A stretch of 50,000 nucleotides of DNA from Gammaproteobacteria bacterium (lineage in GTDB: Bacteria > Pseudomonadota > Gammaproteobacteria > Arenicellales > JAANXG01), in the NCBI GenBank assembly GCA_024638505.1, contig JAHEKE010000005.1, positions 93,910 to 143,909 on the forward strand, given 5' to 3'. Of this stretch, positions 1-10,800 are shown piece after piece (position 1 is the stretch's first letter; the number at the start of each line of letters is the position of its first letter). The position numbers and the translations under genes were made by a program. The notes below the pieces were generated by a model that was given only the letters and a program-made list of their open reading frames with translations, did not search any database and was not told where the DNA came from.

Positions 1-9
1 GGGGAAGAA

Positions 10-843
10 ATGAGTAAGAAAAAAGAGGCATCCGGAGCACAAATCAAGGGTGGGCAAAAAAAGCCTAAGCTCAGCCGTAAGGTCTATGAAAAGGAGCTGT
101 TCAAGCTGCAAGTAGAGCTGTGCAAGCTGCAGACCTGGGTCAAGCACGAGCAGCTCCGCGTAATCGTCGTATTCGAGGGCCGCGATGCTGCCGGTAAGGG
201 CGGCATCATAAAGCGAATCACCCAGCTCGTCAGCCCGCGGGTTTTCCGCGTTGCTGCTTTGCCTGCGCCCACTGAACGTGAAAAATCCCAGATGTATCTG
301 CAGCGGTATTTTGCTCATTTTCCCGCTGGCGGGGAGGTGGTTATCTTCGATCGAAGCTGGTACAACCGCGCCGGCGTCGAGCGGGTGATGAAGTTTTGCA
401 CTGAAGAGCAGTATCGAGTGTTCATCCAAAATGTAGATGAGTTTGAGCACTGGATTACGCGCAGCGGCATCATTCTCATCAAGTACTGGCTGACGGTAGA
501 AAACGAAGAGCAGGAGCGACGCTTTCAGGCACGTATGCAAGACCCGACCAAACAGTGGAAGCTGAGCCCAATGGATATTGAGTCGCGCCGCCGCTGGTAC
601 GAGTATTCACGCGCGCGCGACGCTATGCTCGATGCCTCAGATACGCAGCATGCACCCTGGTACATCGTTGATTCCAACGACAAGCGTCGTGCCCGCCTGA
701 ACTGCATAACCCACTTGCTGGGTCAGATCCCTTATGAGGAGCTGCCGTACGTCCCGATCAGTCTGCCCGAACGCAGCAGCGAACACGCGTATGATGACGT
801 CGAAGCGCTGCAGCACCGCAAATTCATCCCGGAAATTTACTAA
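10..843 (+). CDS. ppk2: Polyphosphate kinase 2 (PPK2 class I)
   Basis: Cytoplasmic enzyme that uses polyphosphate to phosphorylate nucleoside diphosphates. The 277-residue protein has a Walker A loop GRDAAGKG at residues 57-64 and a Walker B/lid region FDRSWYNRAGVER beginning near residue 113, both hallmarks of single-domain PPK2. The length fits class I PPK2 (mainly ADP to ATP); class assignment is from family knowledge, not tested. The ATG at 10 is preceded by a GGGGAAG purine stretch, so the start is well placed even though the promoter lies outside the window. It is convergent with the leucine degradation operon and functionally unrelated to it. Confidence 0.93.
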   Translation: MSKKKEASGAQIKGGQKKPKLSRKVYEKELFKLQVELCKLQTWVKHEQLRVIVVFEGRDAAGKGGIIKRITQLVSPRVFRVAALPAPTEREKSQMYLQRYFAHFPAGGEVVIFDRSWYNRAGVERVMKFCTEEQYRVFIQNVDEFEHWITRSGIILIKYWLTVENEEQERRFQARMQDPTKQWKLSPMDIESRRRWYEYSRARDAMLDASDTQHAPWYIVDSNDKRRARLNCITHLLGQIPYEELPYVPISLPERSSEHAYDDVEALQHRKFIPEIY

Positions 844-936
844 GTTCGCCGTCCGATGCAGGCTAACCGGTAGGAAGAGGTGCTTGCACCCAGTCGTAGG
901 CCCCATCCGCCGTTCATCCGTAAGCAGCCTTGTCAG

Positions 937-1839
937 CTAAAGGTCGGACAGCAGGGCCCGGGCAACCTTAGAGGTTGGCGGATGCCCCAGTGCCCGCGAG
1001 ATAAAAGCAGATGCCTGCAGCAGCTTATCCATGTCAACCCCGGTTTCTATCCCCATGCCGTTGAGCATGTACAGCACGTCCTCACTGGCCACGTTACCCG
1101 AAGCACCGTGCGCATAAGGACATCCTCCCAAGCCCGACACGGCGCTGTCTACGCTCGCTATGCCGCACTGCAAGGCAGTCAGGATGTTGGCCAACGCCTG
1201 ACCGTGGGTGTCATGAAAATGAACCGATAGCTTTTGCAACGGGATCTGTTGCGTAACGGTGTTGATCATAATTTCAACGTTGCGCGGGGTACCGACGCCA
1301 ATAGTGTCACCGAGAGAGATTTCGTAGCAGCCGAGTTCAAAAATCTTTTTTGCGACTTCAGCAACTTTGTTTGGTTTGACTATGCCTTCGTATGGACACC
1401 CTAGGACGCACGATACATAGCCGCGCACCCGTATATTCTGCTTTGCCGCAGCGGAACAGACTGGGGCAAACCGCTGCAAACTCTCATCAATCGAGCAGTT
1501 GATATTGGCCTTAGAGAACGATTCCGTGGCGGCGCCGAATACCGCTACTTCTTCGGCACCGGCGGCTACGGCGCGGTCAAAGCCTTTGATGTTGGGCGTA
1601 AGCACCGGGTAGCTGATGCCTGGAACCTTTCTTATGCCTTTGAGCACGCTTGCGGTGTCCGCCATCTGCGGTACCCATTTTGCTGAGACGAAGCTGCCCA
1701 CTTCTATTGTCGACAATCCCGTGGTGGAAAGAATATCGATCAATCGAATTTTAGTTTCAGTATCGATTATTGTCGGCTCATTCTGCAGTCCGTCCCGCGG
1801 ACCCACTTCAAACATTCGTACCTTGCTCGGGAGCTCCAT
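937..1839 (-). CDS. liuE: Hydroxymethylglutaryl-CoA lyase
   Basis: Last step of leucine catabolism: cleaves HMG-CoA to acetoacetate and acetyl-CoA. The frame is open further upstream, but I place the start at the ATG 1837-1839 because it gives a normal 300-residue protein, begins just before the conserved [10 protein letters not shown] motif, and avoids overlapping the preceding hydratase gene (13-bp gap). Visible family signatures are RDGLQNE near the N-terminus, the metal-binding HFHDTHG, and the catalytic-cysteine region [14 protein letters not shown]. It is the last gene of the liu operon and converges on ppk2. No strong terminator is visible in 844-936. Confidence 0.95.
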   Translation of the reverse strand: MELPSKVRMFEVGPRDGLQNEPTIIDTETKIRLIDILSTTGLSTIEVGSFVSAKWVPQMADTASVLKGIRKVPGISYPVLTPNIKGFDRAVAAGAEEVAVFGAATESFSKANINCSIDESLQRFAPVCSAAAKQNIRVRGYVSCVLGCPYEGIVKPNKVAEVAKKIFELGCYEISLGDTIGVGTPRNVEIMINTVTQQIPLQKLSVHFHDTHGQALANILTALQCGIASVDSAVSGLGGCPYAHGASGNVASEDVLYMLNGMGIETGVDMDKLLQASAFISRALGHPPTSKVARALLSDL

Positions 1840-1852
1840 ATGCTTATCCTTG

Positions 1853-2626
1853 CTAACTCCAGCTGCTTTTCCGTTTTTCGAAGAATGCCTGCAAACCCTC
1901 TTGCCCTTCCGCCGATACCCTGACTTTAGCAATTGTGCGCGCAGTGTTTTCCATGACTTCCTGAGTAGTCTGGCGATTAGCAACGTCGGCAATTAATTTC
2001 TTGCTGATGTTTTGCGCCTGAGGGCCGCCCTGCAGCAAGGCTTTGATGATTAGAGTTAAAGCAGCGTCAGATTCCACAGTCTCATGTACCAGCCCCATGC
2101 CTCGCGCTTCGGCGCTGGTGAAGCGCTCCCCGCTCTGAAAATATCTGCGCGCGGCTCTTGCCCCAATAGCCCGGACAACATAGGGACTGATCACGGCTGG
2201 CACCAGCCCCAAGCGCACCTCGGACAGAGAAAAAATCGCCTTTTCCTGGGCAACTACAATATCACAACAGCTTATCAGTCCTACGCCGCCGCCGAAGGTG
2301 TAACCATGAACATAAGCCAGGGTCGGTTTGGACAACTCATCTAGTCTTTTAAGCAGTCTTGCCAGAGCCATGGCATCTTCATAGTTCTCCTCTTCAGAAA
2401 ATTCCGCAGCACGTTGCATCCACTTCAAATCGGCCCCGGCACTGAAACTTTTCCCATCGGCTCTGAGCACTACTATACGAACGGACGCATCTGCATCAAG
2501 CTGTGCTAAAGATTGCTGTAAGTCATCGATCATGACCTCGTCAAATGCATTGTGCACTTCAGGTCGACTGAGCGTTATCGTTGCCACACCCAGATTATCG
2601 CGATCAAGTTTTATGGTTGTAGGCAT
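1853..2626 (-). CDS. liuC: Methylglutaconyl-CoA hydratase (enoyl-CoA hydratase family)
   Basis: Crotonase-fold enzyme of 257 residues that hydrates 3-methylglutaconyl-CoA to HMG-CoA. The oxyanion-hole segments ([10 protein letters not shown] and YTFGGGVGL) are present, and the stretch [19 protein letters not shown] is typical of the LiuC branch rather than of generic fatty-acid hydratases. Its position between the methylcrotonyl-CoA carboxylase beta gene (72 bp upstream) and HMG-CoA lyase (13 bp downstream) supports the specific assignment. Confidence 0.93.
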   Translation of the reverse strand: MPTTIKLDRDNLGVATITLSRPEVHNAFDEVMIDDLQQSLAQLDADASVRIVVLRADGKSFSAGADLKWMQRAAEFSEEENYEDAMALARLLKRLDELSKPTLAYVHGYTFGGGVGLISCCDIVVAQEKAIFSLSEVRLGLVPAVISPYVVRAIGARAARRYFQSGERFTSAEARGMGLVHETVESDAALTLIIKALLQGGPQAQNISKKLIADVANRQTTQEVMENTARTIAKVRVSAEGQEGLQAFFEKRKSSWS

Positions 2627-2698
2627 TTTTCAAGCAGCTGCGCGAAGCATTCGGTTTGCCGGGAAAGTTGAAAACCCTGTGGTTCTATTTTGCCGCCC

Positions 2699-4306
2699 CT
2701 ACATTCTAAACACGCCAAAATGAGTTTTTTCAATGGGTGCATTCAGCGATACTGATAGCGCAATACCGAGTACGTGACGCGTATCCTTGGGATCAATAAC
2801 GCCATCATCCCACAGTCTTGCACTGGCGTAATAAGGGTGACCCTGATGTTCGTATTGCGCACGAATCGGGCGCTTGAACTTTGCCTCTTCCTGCGCCGGC
2901 CACTGCTCACCTTTGGCCTCGAGCGCATCCTTTTTGACCTGAGCGAGCACCAGGGCTGCCTGCTCACCCCCCATGACTGATATTCGAGCGTTCGGCCACA
3001 TCCAGAGAAATCTCGGATTATACGCACGCCCACACATGCCGTAATTGCCAGCCCCGAAACTACCGCCGATTATGACCGTAAATTTAGGAACCCTGGCGCA
3101 TGAAACCGCCGTCACCATTTTGGCCCCATGTTTAGCAATACCCTCTGCTTCATATCGTGCGCCTACCATGAAACCGGTAATGTTTTGCAGAAACAGCAAA
3201 GGGATACCGCGCTGGCTGCACAGCTGAATGAAGTGCGCCCCCTTTACCGCGGATTCAGAAAACAGGATGCCATTGTTGGCGACAATGCCCACGGGGAAAC
3301 CATGGATATGGGCGAAGCCGCATATCAAGCTTGCGCCGAACAGTTGTTTGAATTCTTCAAACTCACTGCCGTCGACGATGCGCGCTATGACCTCACGCAC
3401 ATCAAACGGTTGGCGTAAGTCGGTTGGTACAATGCCGTATATTTCATCTGCTGCGTAGATCGGCTCTGCTGTCTGTCTGCGCTGGACCTCGGCCCTTTTG
3501 CTTCTGTTCAGATTGGCTACGATCCGGCGGGCAGTCGCCAGCGCATCGGCGTCGCTGCTCGCGAAATAGTCGGTTACGCCGGAAGTTTTGGAATGCAAAT
3601 AAGCGCCACCGAGCTGCTCGGCAGAAACAATCTCTCCGGTCGCGGCTTTCAGCAGAGGCGGGCCGGCCAGGAAAATAGTCCCCTGGTTTTGCACAATAAC
3701 CGCTTCGTCCGACATGGCCGGAACATAGGCTCCACCGGCCGTGCAAGACCCCATTACCACTGCGATCTGGGGAATATTGAGCGCGGACATGTTTGCCTGA
3801 TTGTAGAAAATCCTACCGAAATGATCGCGGTCTGGAAAAACTTCGTCCTGGCGCGGCAAAAAAGCACCACCCGAATCGACCAGGTATATGCATGGTAAGT
3901 GGTTTTGCTGCGCAATCTCCTGCGCACGCAGATGCTTTTTCACCGTGATGGGATAGTACGTGCCTCCCTTTACCGTCGCATCATTGGCTACGACCATGCA
4001 CTCCTGCTGGTGTATTTTCCCTATACCAGTGATGATGCCTCCGGCCGGCACCGGGTCTTCATACAGCTGGTATCCGGCAAATTGAGACAGCTCCAGAAAA
4101 TGAGAATCAGGATCGAGCAGCGCCTGTACTCGCTCTCGGGGCAGCATTTTACCGCGTTTCACGTGCTTATCTCGTGCGTGCTGCTCACCCCCCTGGCGAA
4201 TCATGCTCAGCTTGCGGTGCAGGTCCTGCACCACCTTTTCCATGGACCTGACATTTTCCTCGTACTCCGCCGAGTCCTTCCTCACGCTGCTGCTGATACA
4301 CGTCAT
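2699..4306 (-). CDS. liuB: Methylcrotonyl-CoA carboxylase, carboxyltransferase (beta) subunit
   Basis: Transfers carboxyl from biotin to 3-methylcrotonyl-CoA in leucine degradation. The 535-residue length equals the usual length of this subunit. The N-terminal [17 protein letters not shown] segment and the glycine-rich [16 protein letters not shown] and [16 protein letters not shown] segments are the acyl-CoA carboxyltransferase halves. The C-terminal segment containing [13 protein letters not shown] is characteristic of MCC beta. The partner alpha subunit (biotin carboxylase plus biotin carrier), usually encoded two genes downstream as liuD, is not in this operon or elsewhere in the window. 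It lies 19 bp downstream of the thiolase gene and is surely cotranscribed with it. Confidence 0.95.
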   Translation of the reverse strand: MTCISSSVRKDSAEYEENVRSMEKVVQDLHRKLSMIRQGGEQHARDKHVKRGKMLPRERVQALLDPDSHFLELSQFAGYQLYEDPVPAGGIITGIGKIHQQECMVVANDATVKGGTYYPITVKKHLRAQEIAQQNHLPCIYLVDSGGAFLPRQDEVFPDRDHFGRIFYNQANMSALNIPQIAVVMGSCTAGGAYVPAMSDEAVIVQNQGTIFLAGPPLLKAATGEIVSAEQLGGAYLHSKTSGVTDYFASSDADALATARRIVANLNRSKRAEVQRRQTAEPIYAADEIYGIVPTDLRQPFDVREVIARIVDGSEFEEFKQLFGASLICGFAHIHGFPVGIVANNGILFSESAVKGAHFIQLCSQRGIPLLFLQNITGFMVGARYEAEGIAKHGAKMVTAVSCARVPKFTVIIGGSFGAGNYGMCGRAYNPRFLWMWPNARISVMGGEQAALVLAQVKKDALEAKGEQWPAQEEAKFKRPIRAQYEHQGHPYYASARLWDDGVIDPKDTRHVLGIALSVSLNAPIEKTHFGVFRM

Positions 4307-4325
4307 GACAGTTTGCGATCCGGAT

Positions 4326-5525
4326 TCAGCTGATTCTCTCTACCGCCACTGCGGTGGCTTCACCGCCGCCTATGCACAGCGAAGCAACACCGAGTTTCAG
4401 GTCATACTTGCGCAAAGCATTCAGCAGGGTCACGATGATTCTCGCTCCGGAGGCTCCAATGGGGTGGCCAAGCGCACAAGCACCCCCGTGTATATTGACC
4501 TTGTCCGCCGGCAGGTCTAGTTCTTGCATGGTCGCCATGGTAACCACTGCGAAAGCCTCGTTGATTTCAAACAGGTCGATATCGCTTGCTTTCAGCCGCA
4601 AGGAATCGAGCAGCTTTTTTGTGGCGTGAACCGGTGCAGTGGTAAACCATGCCGGTTCTTGCGCGTATGTTGCGTGCCCCAGTATTCGGGCTAGTGGGCG
4701 CACACCTTTTTGTTCGGCATGGGATGCTGACATCAGCACCAGGGCAGCCGCGCCGTCCGAGATAGAGCTAGAATTGGCCGCGGTAACGGTGCCGTTTTTT
4801 CGAAACGCTGGCCTTAGGTCGGGGATTTTCTCTATGTTGGCTTGGAACGGTTGCTCATCCTGTTCCACCACATGCTCACCTCGCCGGGAACTCACCGTCA
4901 CCGGAGTGATTTCTTGCGCAAAGGTTCCGTCCTTAATAGCCTGTTTGGCTCGGCTGAGAGAGCGTACGGCAAAGTCGTCCTGCTGGCTGCGGCTGAATTG
5001 ATATTTGTCCGCACAGTCTTCCGCGTATGTTCCCATCAGTCTGCCTTTATCGTAGGCATCCTCCAGTCCATCGAGGAACATATGATCCAGAACCTCACCA
5101 TGACCCATGCGCAGTCCGCTGCGCGACTTAGGCAGTAAATAGGGAGCATTAGTCATGGATTCCATACCGCCGCTGATCATAATGTCGTTTGTTCCCGCTT
5201 TAATCAGGTCGTGCGCGAACATCGTGGCCTTCATGCCAGACCCGCACATTTTATTGACCGTGGTGCAGCCTACGCCCAGAGGTAAACCGGCCCCCAGCGA
5301 AGCTTGTCTGGCAGGCGCCTGGCCCTGGCCGGCGGGCAGGACGCAGCCCATGATGACCTCCTGCGGTTCATCAGTGCCAACACCGGCGTCGCGCAACGCG
5401 CCCTTGATTGCAACCGCGCCCAGTTTTGGCGCACTGCTCGGGCTCAATTCACCTTGAAAGCTTCCCAGGGGCGTGCGTGACGCACCGACAATAAAAATAT
5501 CTTTTTCGTTCATCTTCATATCCAT
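4326..5525 (-). CDS. Acetyl-CoA C-acetyltransferase (thiolase)
   Basis: Thiolase of about 399 residues. The acylation cysteine is in [10 protein letters not shown] (Cys94), the catalytic histidine in [16 protein letters not shown], and the second cysteine in [10 protein letters not shown], so all active-site parts are present. In this operon it probably converts the acetoacetyl-CoA arising from acetoacetate, after CoA transfer, into acetyl-CoA. That role is inferred from context; it could equally serve other short-chain thiolysis. Three in-frame ATGs (5525, 5519, 5513) are possible starts and no Shine-Dalgarno sequence decides between them. Confidence 0.9.
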   Translation of the reverse strand: MDMKMNEKDIFIVGASRTPLGSFQGELSPSSAPKLGAVAIKGALRDAGVGTDEPQEVIMGCVLPAGQGQAPARQASLGAGLPLGVGCTTVNKMCGSGMKATMFAHDLIKAGTNDIMISGGMESMTNAPYLLPKSRSGLRMGHGEVLDHMFLDGLEDAYDKGRLMGTYAEDCADKYQFSRSQQDDFAVRSLSRAKQAIKDGTFAQEITPVTVSSRRGEHVVEQDEQPFQANIEKIPDLRPAFRKNGTVTAANSSSISDGAAALVLMSASHAEQKGVRPLARILGHATYAQEPAWFTTAPVHATKKLLDSLRLKASDIDLFEINEAFAVVTMATMQELDLPADKVNIHGGACALGHPIGASGARIIVTLLNALRKYDLKLGVASLCIGGGEATAVAVERIS

Positions 5526-5600
5526 CTCATTACTACGGAGCGAACAGCCAGTTGTGTAAAACTAGATGCGCACTGCTAAAGGAGCGGTCGTTTTGCTTTC

Positions 5601-6767
5601 TCACCTGGTTTGATTAAAAAGCTCCCTGCCAATTAACATTCTTCTGATTTCGCTGGTGCCTGCGCCGATTTCATACAGTTTGGCGTCGCGCAGAAACCGG
5701 CCGGTAGGAAAGTCATTGACGTAACCGTTCCCTCCCAGGGCTTGAATAGACTCTAAAGCCAGCCAGGTAGCCTTTTCTGCAGCATACAGAATAGCGCCGG
5801 CCGCGTCTTGACGAGTCGTTTCACCGCGATCGCAGGCGGCGGCGACGGCGTAAACATAGGCCCTGCTTGCATTCATGGTGGTATACATATCCGCCAGCTT
5901 ACCCTGCATGAGTTGGAATTCGCCGATGGGCTGGCCAAACTGTTTGCGTTCATGGACGTAGGGCAACACTACGTCCATACAGCTCTGCATAATCCCGATG
6001 GGTCCACCAGCCAGAACGACCCGTTCGTAATCCAGGCCACTCATCAGTACCTGAGCTCCGCGATTTTCACCTGCCAGAAGGTTATCCAGGGGAACTGGGC
6101 AGTTCTCGAACAGCAGTTCGCAAGTATTGGAACCGCGCATGCCAAATTTATCGAGCTTCTGCGCCGTGGAGAATCCAGTAAACCCTTTTTCCACGATGAA
6201 TGCCGTTATGCCGCGTGACCCGGCCTGCGTATCAGTTTTGGCATATACCACGAGCACATCGGCGTCTGGCCCATTGGTGATCCACATCTTGCTGCCGTTT
6301 AAAACGTACACATTCCCATTCTTCTCTGCCTTAAGCTGCATGCTTACGACGTCAGAGCCGGCGTTCGGCTCGCTCATAGCCAGTGCACCTACGTGTTCGC
6401 CGCTGATCAGTTTGGGCAGGTATCTCAGTCTTTGCTGATCGCTCCCGTTCCTGCGAATTTGGTTTACGCACAGGTTGGAATGCGCGCCGTAGGATAGCCC
6501 TATGGACGCGGAGGCGCGACTTATCTCTTCCATTGCAACCACATGCTCGAGATAACCCATTCCTGCGCCGCCGTATTTTTCTTCAACCGTAATGCCAAGC
6601 ACTCCCAGATCACCCATCTTCTGCCACAGCGGAGAGGGAAACTCATTCGAGCGGTCGATCTCCGCCGCGAGCGGCGCAATTTCGTTCTGCGCAAAATTGC
6701 GCACGGACTGACGCAGCATGTCGGCGGTTTCACCAAGATTGAAATTCAATTCAGGAAATTCAGTCAT
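5601..6767 (-). CDS. liuA: Isovaleryl-CoA dehydrogenase
   Basis: FAD flavoenzyme of 388 residues that oxidises isovaleryl-CoA to 3-methylcrotonyl-CoA and passes electrons to ETF. The catalytic base is recognisable as Glu249 in [13 protein letters not shown]. This is the alternative position used by isovaleryl-CoA dehydrogenases, whereas the C-terminal position where other acyl-CoA dehydrogenases carry Glu reads [15 protein letters not shown]/substrate segments MSEPNAGSD and WITNG are intact. The start codon overlaps the end of the thioesterase gene by 4 bp, indicating translational coupling. Confidence 0.95.
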   Translation of the reverse strand: MTEFPELNFNLGETADMLRQSVRNFAQNEIAPLAAEIDRSNEFPSPLWQKMGDLGVLGITVEEKYGGAGMGYLEHVVAMEEISRASASIGLSYGAHSNLCVNQIRRNGSDQQRLRYLPKLISGEHVGALAMSEPNAGSDVVSMQLKAEKNGNVYVLNGSKMWITNGPDADVLVVYAKTDTQAGSRGITAFIVEKGFTGFSTAQKLDKFGMRGSNTCELLFENCPVPLDNLLAGENRGAQVLMSGLDYERVVLAGGPIGIMQSCMDVVLPYVHERKQFGQPIGEFQLMQGKLADMYTTMNASRAYVYAVAAACDRGETTRQDAAGAILYAAEKATWLALESIQALGGNGYVNDFPTGRFLRDAKLYEIGAGTSEIRRMLIGRELFNQTR

Positions 6768-7267
6768 TGTGCTTCACCTGTGGGATCATCTACACCGGCC
6801 GAGCCTTGGTTGGTATTGGTATCGGGCGTCTCCATCATGCACATTAAGGTCTGCTGCAGGGCCGCGCACAGCTTTTCTCGATCGTTCTTCACCACCGACA
6901 CGTCGGCACGGGTGATAACCAGAGTGCGCCCGGACTTAATGACGTGCCCGCGCGCAATCAGGCGGTCACCATCAGCCGGTGACAGCAGATTCAGTTTGTA
7001 TTCCACCGTTAATACGCTGGAGTTCGGCGGCATCAGCGAATAGCCGGCGTAACCCGCAGCGGAATCGGCGATGGTGCCAACGACGCCGCCGTGAAAGTAT
7101 CCATGCTGCTGCGATAATTCAGGCGTGAATGCAACCTGTATCGCGCAGTAACCGGGTTGAACGTCAAGCAGGCTGGCGCCAAGATGGGACATGATGCCTT
7201 GACGGGAAAAACTCTGCTGCACCCGCTTTATATAGTTCGGATCCTGTGCTTGCAAGCTGTCAATCAT
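6764..7267 (-). CDS. PaaI-family hotdog thioesterase
   Basis: Hotdog-fold acyl-CoA thioesterase of 167 residues. The motif [17 protein letters not shown] (residues 59-75) matches the PaaI-type catalytic helix region. It overlaps both neighbours by 4 bp (liuR upstream, liuA downstream), so it is translationally coupled inside the liu operon. A likely role is to release CoA from accumulating branched or unsaturated acyl-CoAs, but the sequence does not reveal the substrate. The C-terminal tail after about residue 147 is low complexity and polar and lies outside the hotdog domain. Confidence 0.85.
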   Translation of the reverse strand: MIDSLQAQDPNYIKRVQQSFSRQGIMSHLGASLLDVQPGYCAIQVAFTPELSQQHGYFHGGVVGTIADSAAGYAGYSLMPPNSSVLTVEYKLNLLSPADGDRLIARGHVIKSGRTLVITRADVSVVKNDREKLCAALQQTLMCMMETPDTNTNQGSAGVDDPTGEAQ

Positions 7268-7704
7268 GTCGCGTCTTGCATATCGCTAAGCTGCCGACGG
7301 CATTGAGTTTCAATTTGATTCAGCTCTGTGAGTGTCTGCTCCAGATCCTGCTTCTGCTGCAACAGAATTCGCCTTTGCTGCGTAAGCCGTCGCAGCATGT
7401 ATTCCAGTTGACCGATTTCGCCTGGTTCCGCATCGTACATGTCTATGATCCCTGCGATTTCGTCGAGAGAAAAGCCGAGTCGCTTGCCCCGCAGCACCAG
7501 GCGCAAACGCACCCAGTCGCGCTGCTTGTAGATGCGCTTTAAGCCGATTCGTCCGGGATGAATCAGACCTTTGTCTTCGTAGAAGCGTATGGTTCTGGTG
7601 GTGACCCCGAATTCTCGTGCCAGGTCGCTGATGGTGTAGGTTGGGGTATCGTCTTTGGCCGCGCTTTGCTGCGCACCAGGCCGGTCGATGTTGCGCAAAT
7701 TCAT
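7264..7704 (-). CDS. liuR: MerR-family regulator of branched-chain degradation, LiuR
   Basis: Transcription regulator of 146 residues. The N-terminal MerR winged helix (YTISDLAREFGVTTRTIRFYEDKGLI, then the wing with RIYKQRDWVRL) is followed by a dimerisation coiled coil rich in Gln and Leu. LiuR proteins of Proteobacteria control liu genes. The gene heads the operon and overlaps the thioesterase by 4 bp. A palindrome suitable as its operator lies 43 bp upstream of the start, shared with the divergent icmF. Autoregulation is therefore likely. The effector cannot be read from sequence; a branched-chain acyl-CoA is a reasonable guess. Confidence 0.92.
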   Translation of the reverse strand: MNLRNIDRPGAQQSAAKDDTPTYTISDLAREFGVTTRTIRFYEDKGLIHPGRIGLKRIYKQRDWVRLRLVLRGKRLGFSLDEIAGIIDMYDAEPGEIGQLEYMLRRLTQQRRILLQQKQDLEQTLTELNQIETQCRRQLSDMQDAT

Positions 7705-7746
7705 AAACTTAGGGGCTTTGCCGATGATTTGGTTAGTGCATTTACT

Positions 7747-7766
7747 TGACGTTTACGTAAACGTAA
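7747..7766. promoter_or_regulatory. Probable LiuR operator between liuR and icmF
   Basis: The 16 bases 7749-7764 form a perfect palindrome (ACGTTTACGTAAACGT). One further base pair each side at 7747/7766 extends it to 20 bp with a single mismatch pair. A TTGACG hexamer (7746-7751), a possible -35 for icmF, overlaps its left edge. No -10 at standard 17-bp spacing is obvious, as expected for the elongated spacers of MerR-type promoters. The location next to liuR supports LiuR as the binder (inference). Confidence 0.8.
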
Positions 7767-7814
7767 TACAAAATGATTTTTAATTCCAGAGCAAAGACGC
7801 AAAAATATCCAGCC

Positions 7815-10800
7815 ATGTCTGCTCCCGCTCATCACGTCACCGCGCTCAAACCCAGTCTGCCGCACCCAATACGCTTTGTTACCGCCGCCAGCTTGTTTGA
7901 CGGGCACGACGCCGCAATAAACATCATGCGCCGAATCCTGCAGACCCTGGGTGCCGAGGTCATTCACCTTGGACATAACCGTTCGGTAGAGGAAATTGTC
8001 ACCGCAGCGCTGCAGGAGGATGCCCAAGCCGTCGCAGTCAGCTCGTACCAGGGTGGGCATATCGAATACTTCAAGTACATGGTGGATATGCTGCGCGAAA
8101 GAGGTGGCGGCCACATACATGTGTTCGGCGGCGGCGGCGGCGTCATTGTACCGAGCGAGATCAAGGAACTGCACGCGTATGGCGTCACCCGGGTTTACTC
8201 ACCGGAGGACGGGCATGCCTTGGGCCTGCAGGGCATGGTTCGAGATATGTTCGATAAAGTAGAGGGTGATCCTAATGCGTCACCCACGGTTGAGTTTGAC
8301 GCCTTATTAGCGGGCAGCTGGGTAGCCTTGGCCCGGATGATTAGCTCTCTTGAGAACGCTACGGCTGCGTCAATCGATTGGGCTCAACCGGCTGCACAGC
8401 TGGAGCGCACGGTCCCGGTTCTGGGTATCACCGGTACCGGGGGAGCGGGTAAATCATCGCTGACAGATGAGCTCGTCCGCCGCTTTTGTCTGGATACGGA
8501 TCACGCGCTGCGCATTGCGGTGTTAGCCATTGATCCAACTCGGAGAAAAACGGGGGGTGCACTGCTGGGCGACCGTATCCGCATGAATGCCATCAACCAT
8601 TCGAATATCTTTATGCGATCGTTGGCCACCCGCGAAGCCCATGCGGAAGTTCCATCCGCGCTTGAAGATATCATCAAGCTGGTAAAACTGGCTCAGGTAG
8701 ATCTGGTTATCGTAGAAACACCGGGGATCGGGCAGGGAGATGCCGGTATTGTCCCCTATGTTGATACCTCTTTATATGTGATGACGCCCGAGTTCGGTGC
8801 CGCCAGCCAGCTGGAGAAAATCGACATGCTGGACTATGCCGATCTCGTGGCAATCAATAAATTTGACCGGCGCGGGGGGGCTGATGCGCTGAGAGACGTG
8901 AGCAAGCAGTTACAGCGTAACCGTAACGCTTATTCCCAGCCGCTCGAGTCGATGCCGGTGTTTGGCACTATCGCGTCTCGCTTCAATGACGACGGGATAA
9001 CAGCTCTTTATCAAAAGGTGAAAAGCGCTCTCGAAGCAAAGGGCTTGCCGCAGCGCCCGTCTCGCCTCAGCCGGGTCGACATCAGGCATTCGTCAAATCA
9101 ATCTGTTATCGTGCCGCCCACGCGGCAGCGCTACCTGGCTGAGATCGCAGAGACGATTCGCAGCTACCATCAAGCGGCAGCGGATCAGTCAAAAATCGCG
9201 CGGGAGAGGCAACAGCTCCGAGCGGTCAGGCAAATGCTGGTCGACCGCGAGGAGGATCACGAACCGCTGCAAGAACTCATTCGACAGCGGGAAGTTAAGC
9301 TCGACCCCCGCGCGCGCAAGCTGCTGGATATGTGGCCTGAGACCAGGGCGCGCTACGGTCAGGATGAGTATGTGGTCAAGATTCGCGACCGGGAAATCCG
9401 AACCCCGCTCAAATACAAGACCTTATCCGGCACGGACATCCCGAAGGTCAGCCTGCCGGAGTACCATGACCATGGCGATTTGCTGACATGGTTGCTTAAA
9501 GAGAACGTTCCAGGAAGTTTTCCATATACGGCGGGCGTTTTCGCCTTCAAGCGAGAGGGGGAGGATCCGACCCGCATGTTTGCGGGGGAGGGCGATGCCT
9601 TCCGCACCAACCAGCGGTTCAAGGCCTTATCAGAGCACTCCGCGGCCAAACGGCTGTCAACCGCGTTTGATTCGGTCACGCTGTACGGCTGGGACCCGGA
9701 TCGCCGTCCCGATATTTACGGTAAGGTCGGAAATTCTGGGGTATCGGTTGCCACGCTGGATGACATGAAGGCGCTATATGACGGCTTCGACCTGTGTGAC
9801 CCCAAAACCTCGGTATCGATGACCATAAATGGCCCGGCGCCGACTATCCTCGCCATGTTTCTAAATGCTGCAATAGACCAGCAGCTGAATAAGTTTCGTC
9901 AGGATAACGCGCGTGAACCTACGGATGAGGAAATTATGAAGGTCCGTGAGTGGACACTGAAAAATGTCCGCGGAACGGTACAGGCGGATATCCTGAAAGA
10001 AGACCAAGGGCAGAACACCTGTATTTTTTCAACCGACTTCTCTTTGAAAGTAATGGGCGATATACAGGAGTATTTTGTCCATAACCACGTACGTAATTTT
10101 TATTCTGTTTCCATATCCGGGTACCACATTGCGGAGGCTGGCGCCAACCCGATTTCGCAACTGGCCTTTACACTGGCGAACGGATTTACCTACGTTGAAG
10201 CCTATCTTGCCCGGGGTATGCACATTGATGATTTCGCACCCAACCTGTCTTTCTTCTTCTCCAACGGCATGGATCCTGAGTACGCGGTACTGGGACGGGT
10301 TGCGCGGCGCATCTGGGCCACCGCGATGCGTGACAAATACGGTGCCAACGAACGTTCACAAAAACTTAAATATCATATACAAACTTCTGGACGCTCACTG
10401 CATGCGCAAGAGATGGCGTTCAATGATATTCGCACAACGCTGCAGGCGCTAATAGCGGTTTATGATAACTGCAACAGCCTGCATACCAATGCTTACGATG
10501 AAGCGGTAACCACGCCCACTGAAGAGTCGGTGCGCCGCGCCATGGCCATACAGCTGATCATCAACCGGGAATGGGGGCTGGCCAAAAACGAGAATCCAAA
10601 TCAAGGCTCGTTTGTGATTGAAGAGTTGACCGATCTGGTTGAACAAGCGGTATTGATGGAGTTTGACCGTATTTCTGAACGAGGTGGCGTGCTGGGAGCA
10701 ATGGAGCGGGGCTATCAGCGCGGCAAGATTCAGGACGAATCACTTTATTACGAGAGCAGGAAGCATGATGGTTCGTACCCGATTGTGGGGGTGAACACAT

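Noticed and set aside
876-895. Small inverted repeat GGTGCTTGCACC between ppk2 and liuE as a terminator
   Set aside because: The stem is only four to five base pairs with too small a loop and no T-run on either side.
1840-1992. N-terminal extension of HMG-CoA lyase up to base 1992
   Set aside because: It would overlap the end of the methylglutaconyl-CoA hydratase gene by 140 bp, and the extra residues do not resemble the lyase family. The ATG at 1837-1839 gives the normal length.
7773-7814. Upstream ATG of icmF at 7773
   Set aside because: It starts only 7 bp after the operator and would lie upstream of, or at, the transcript start if TTGACG at 7746 is the -35. There is no ribosome-binding site.
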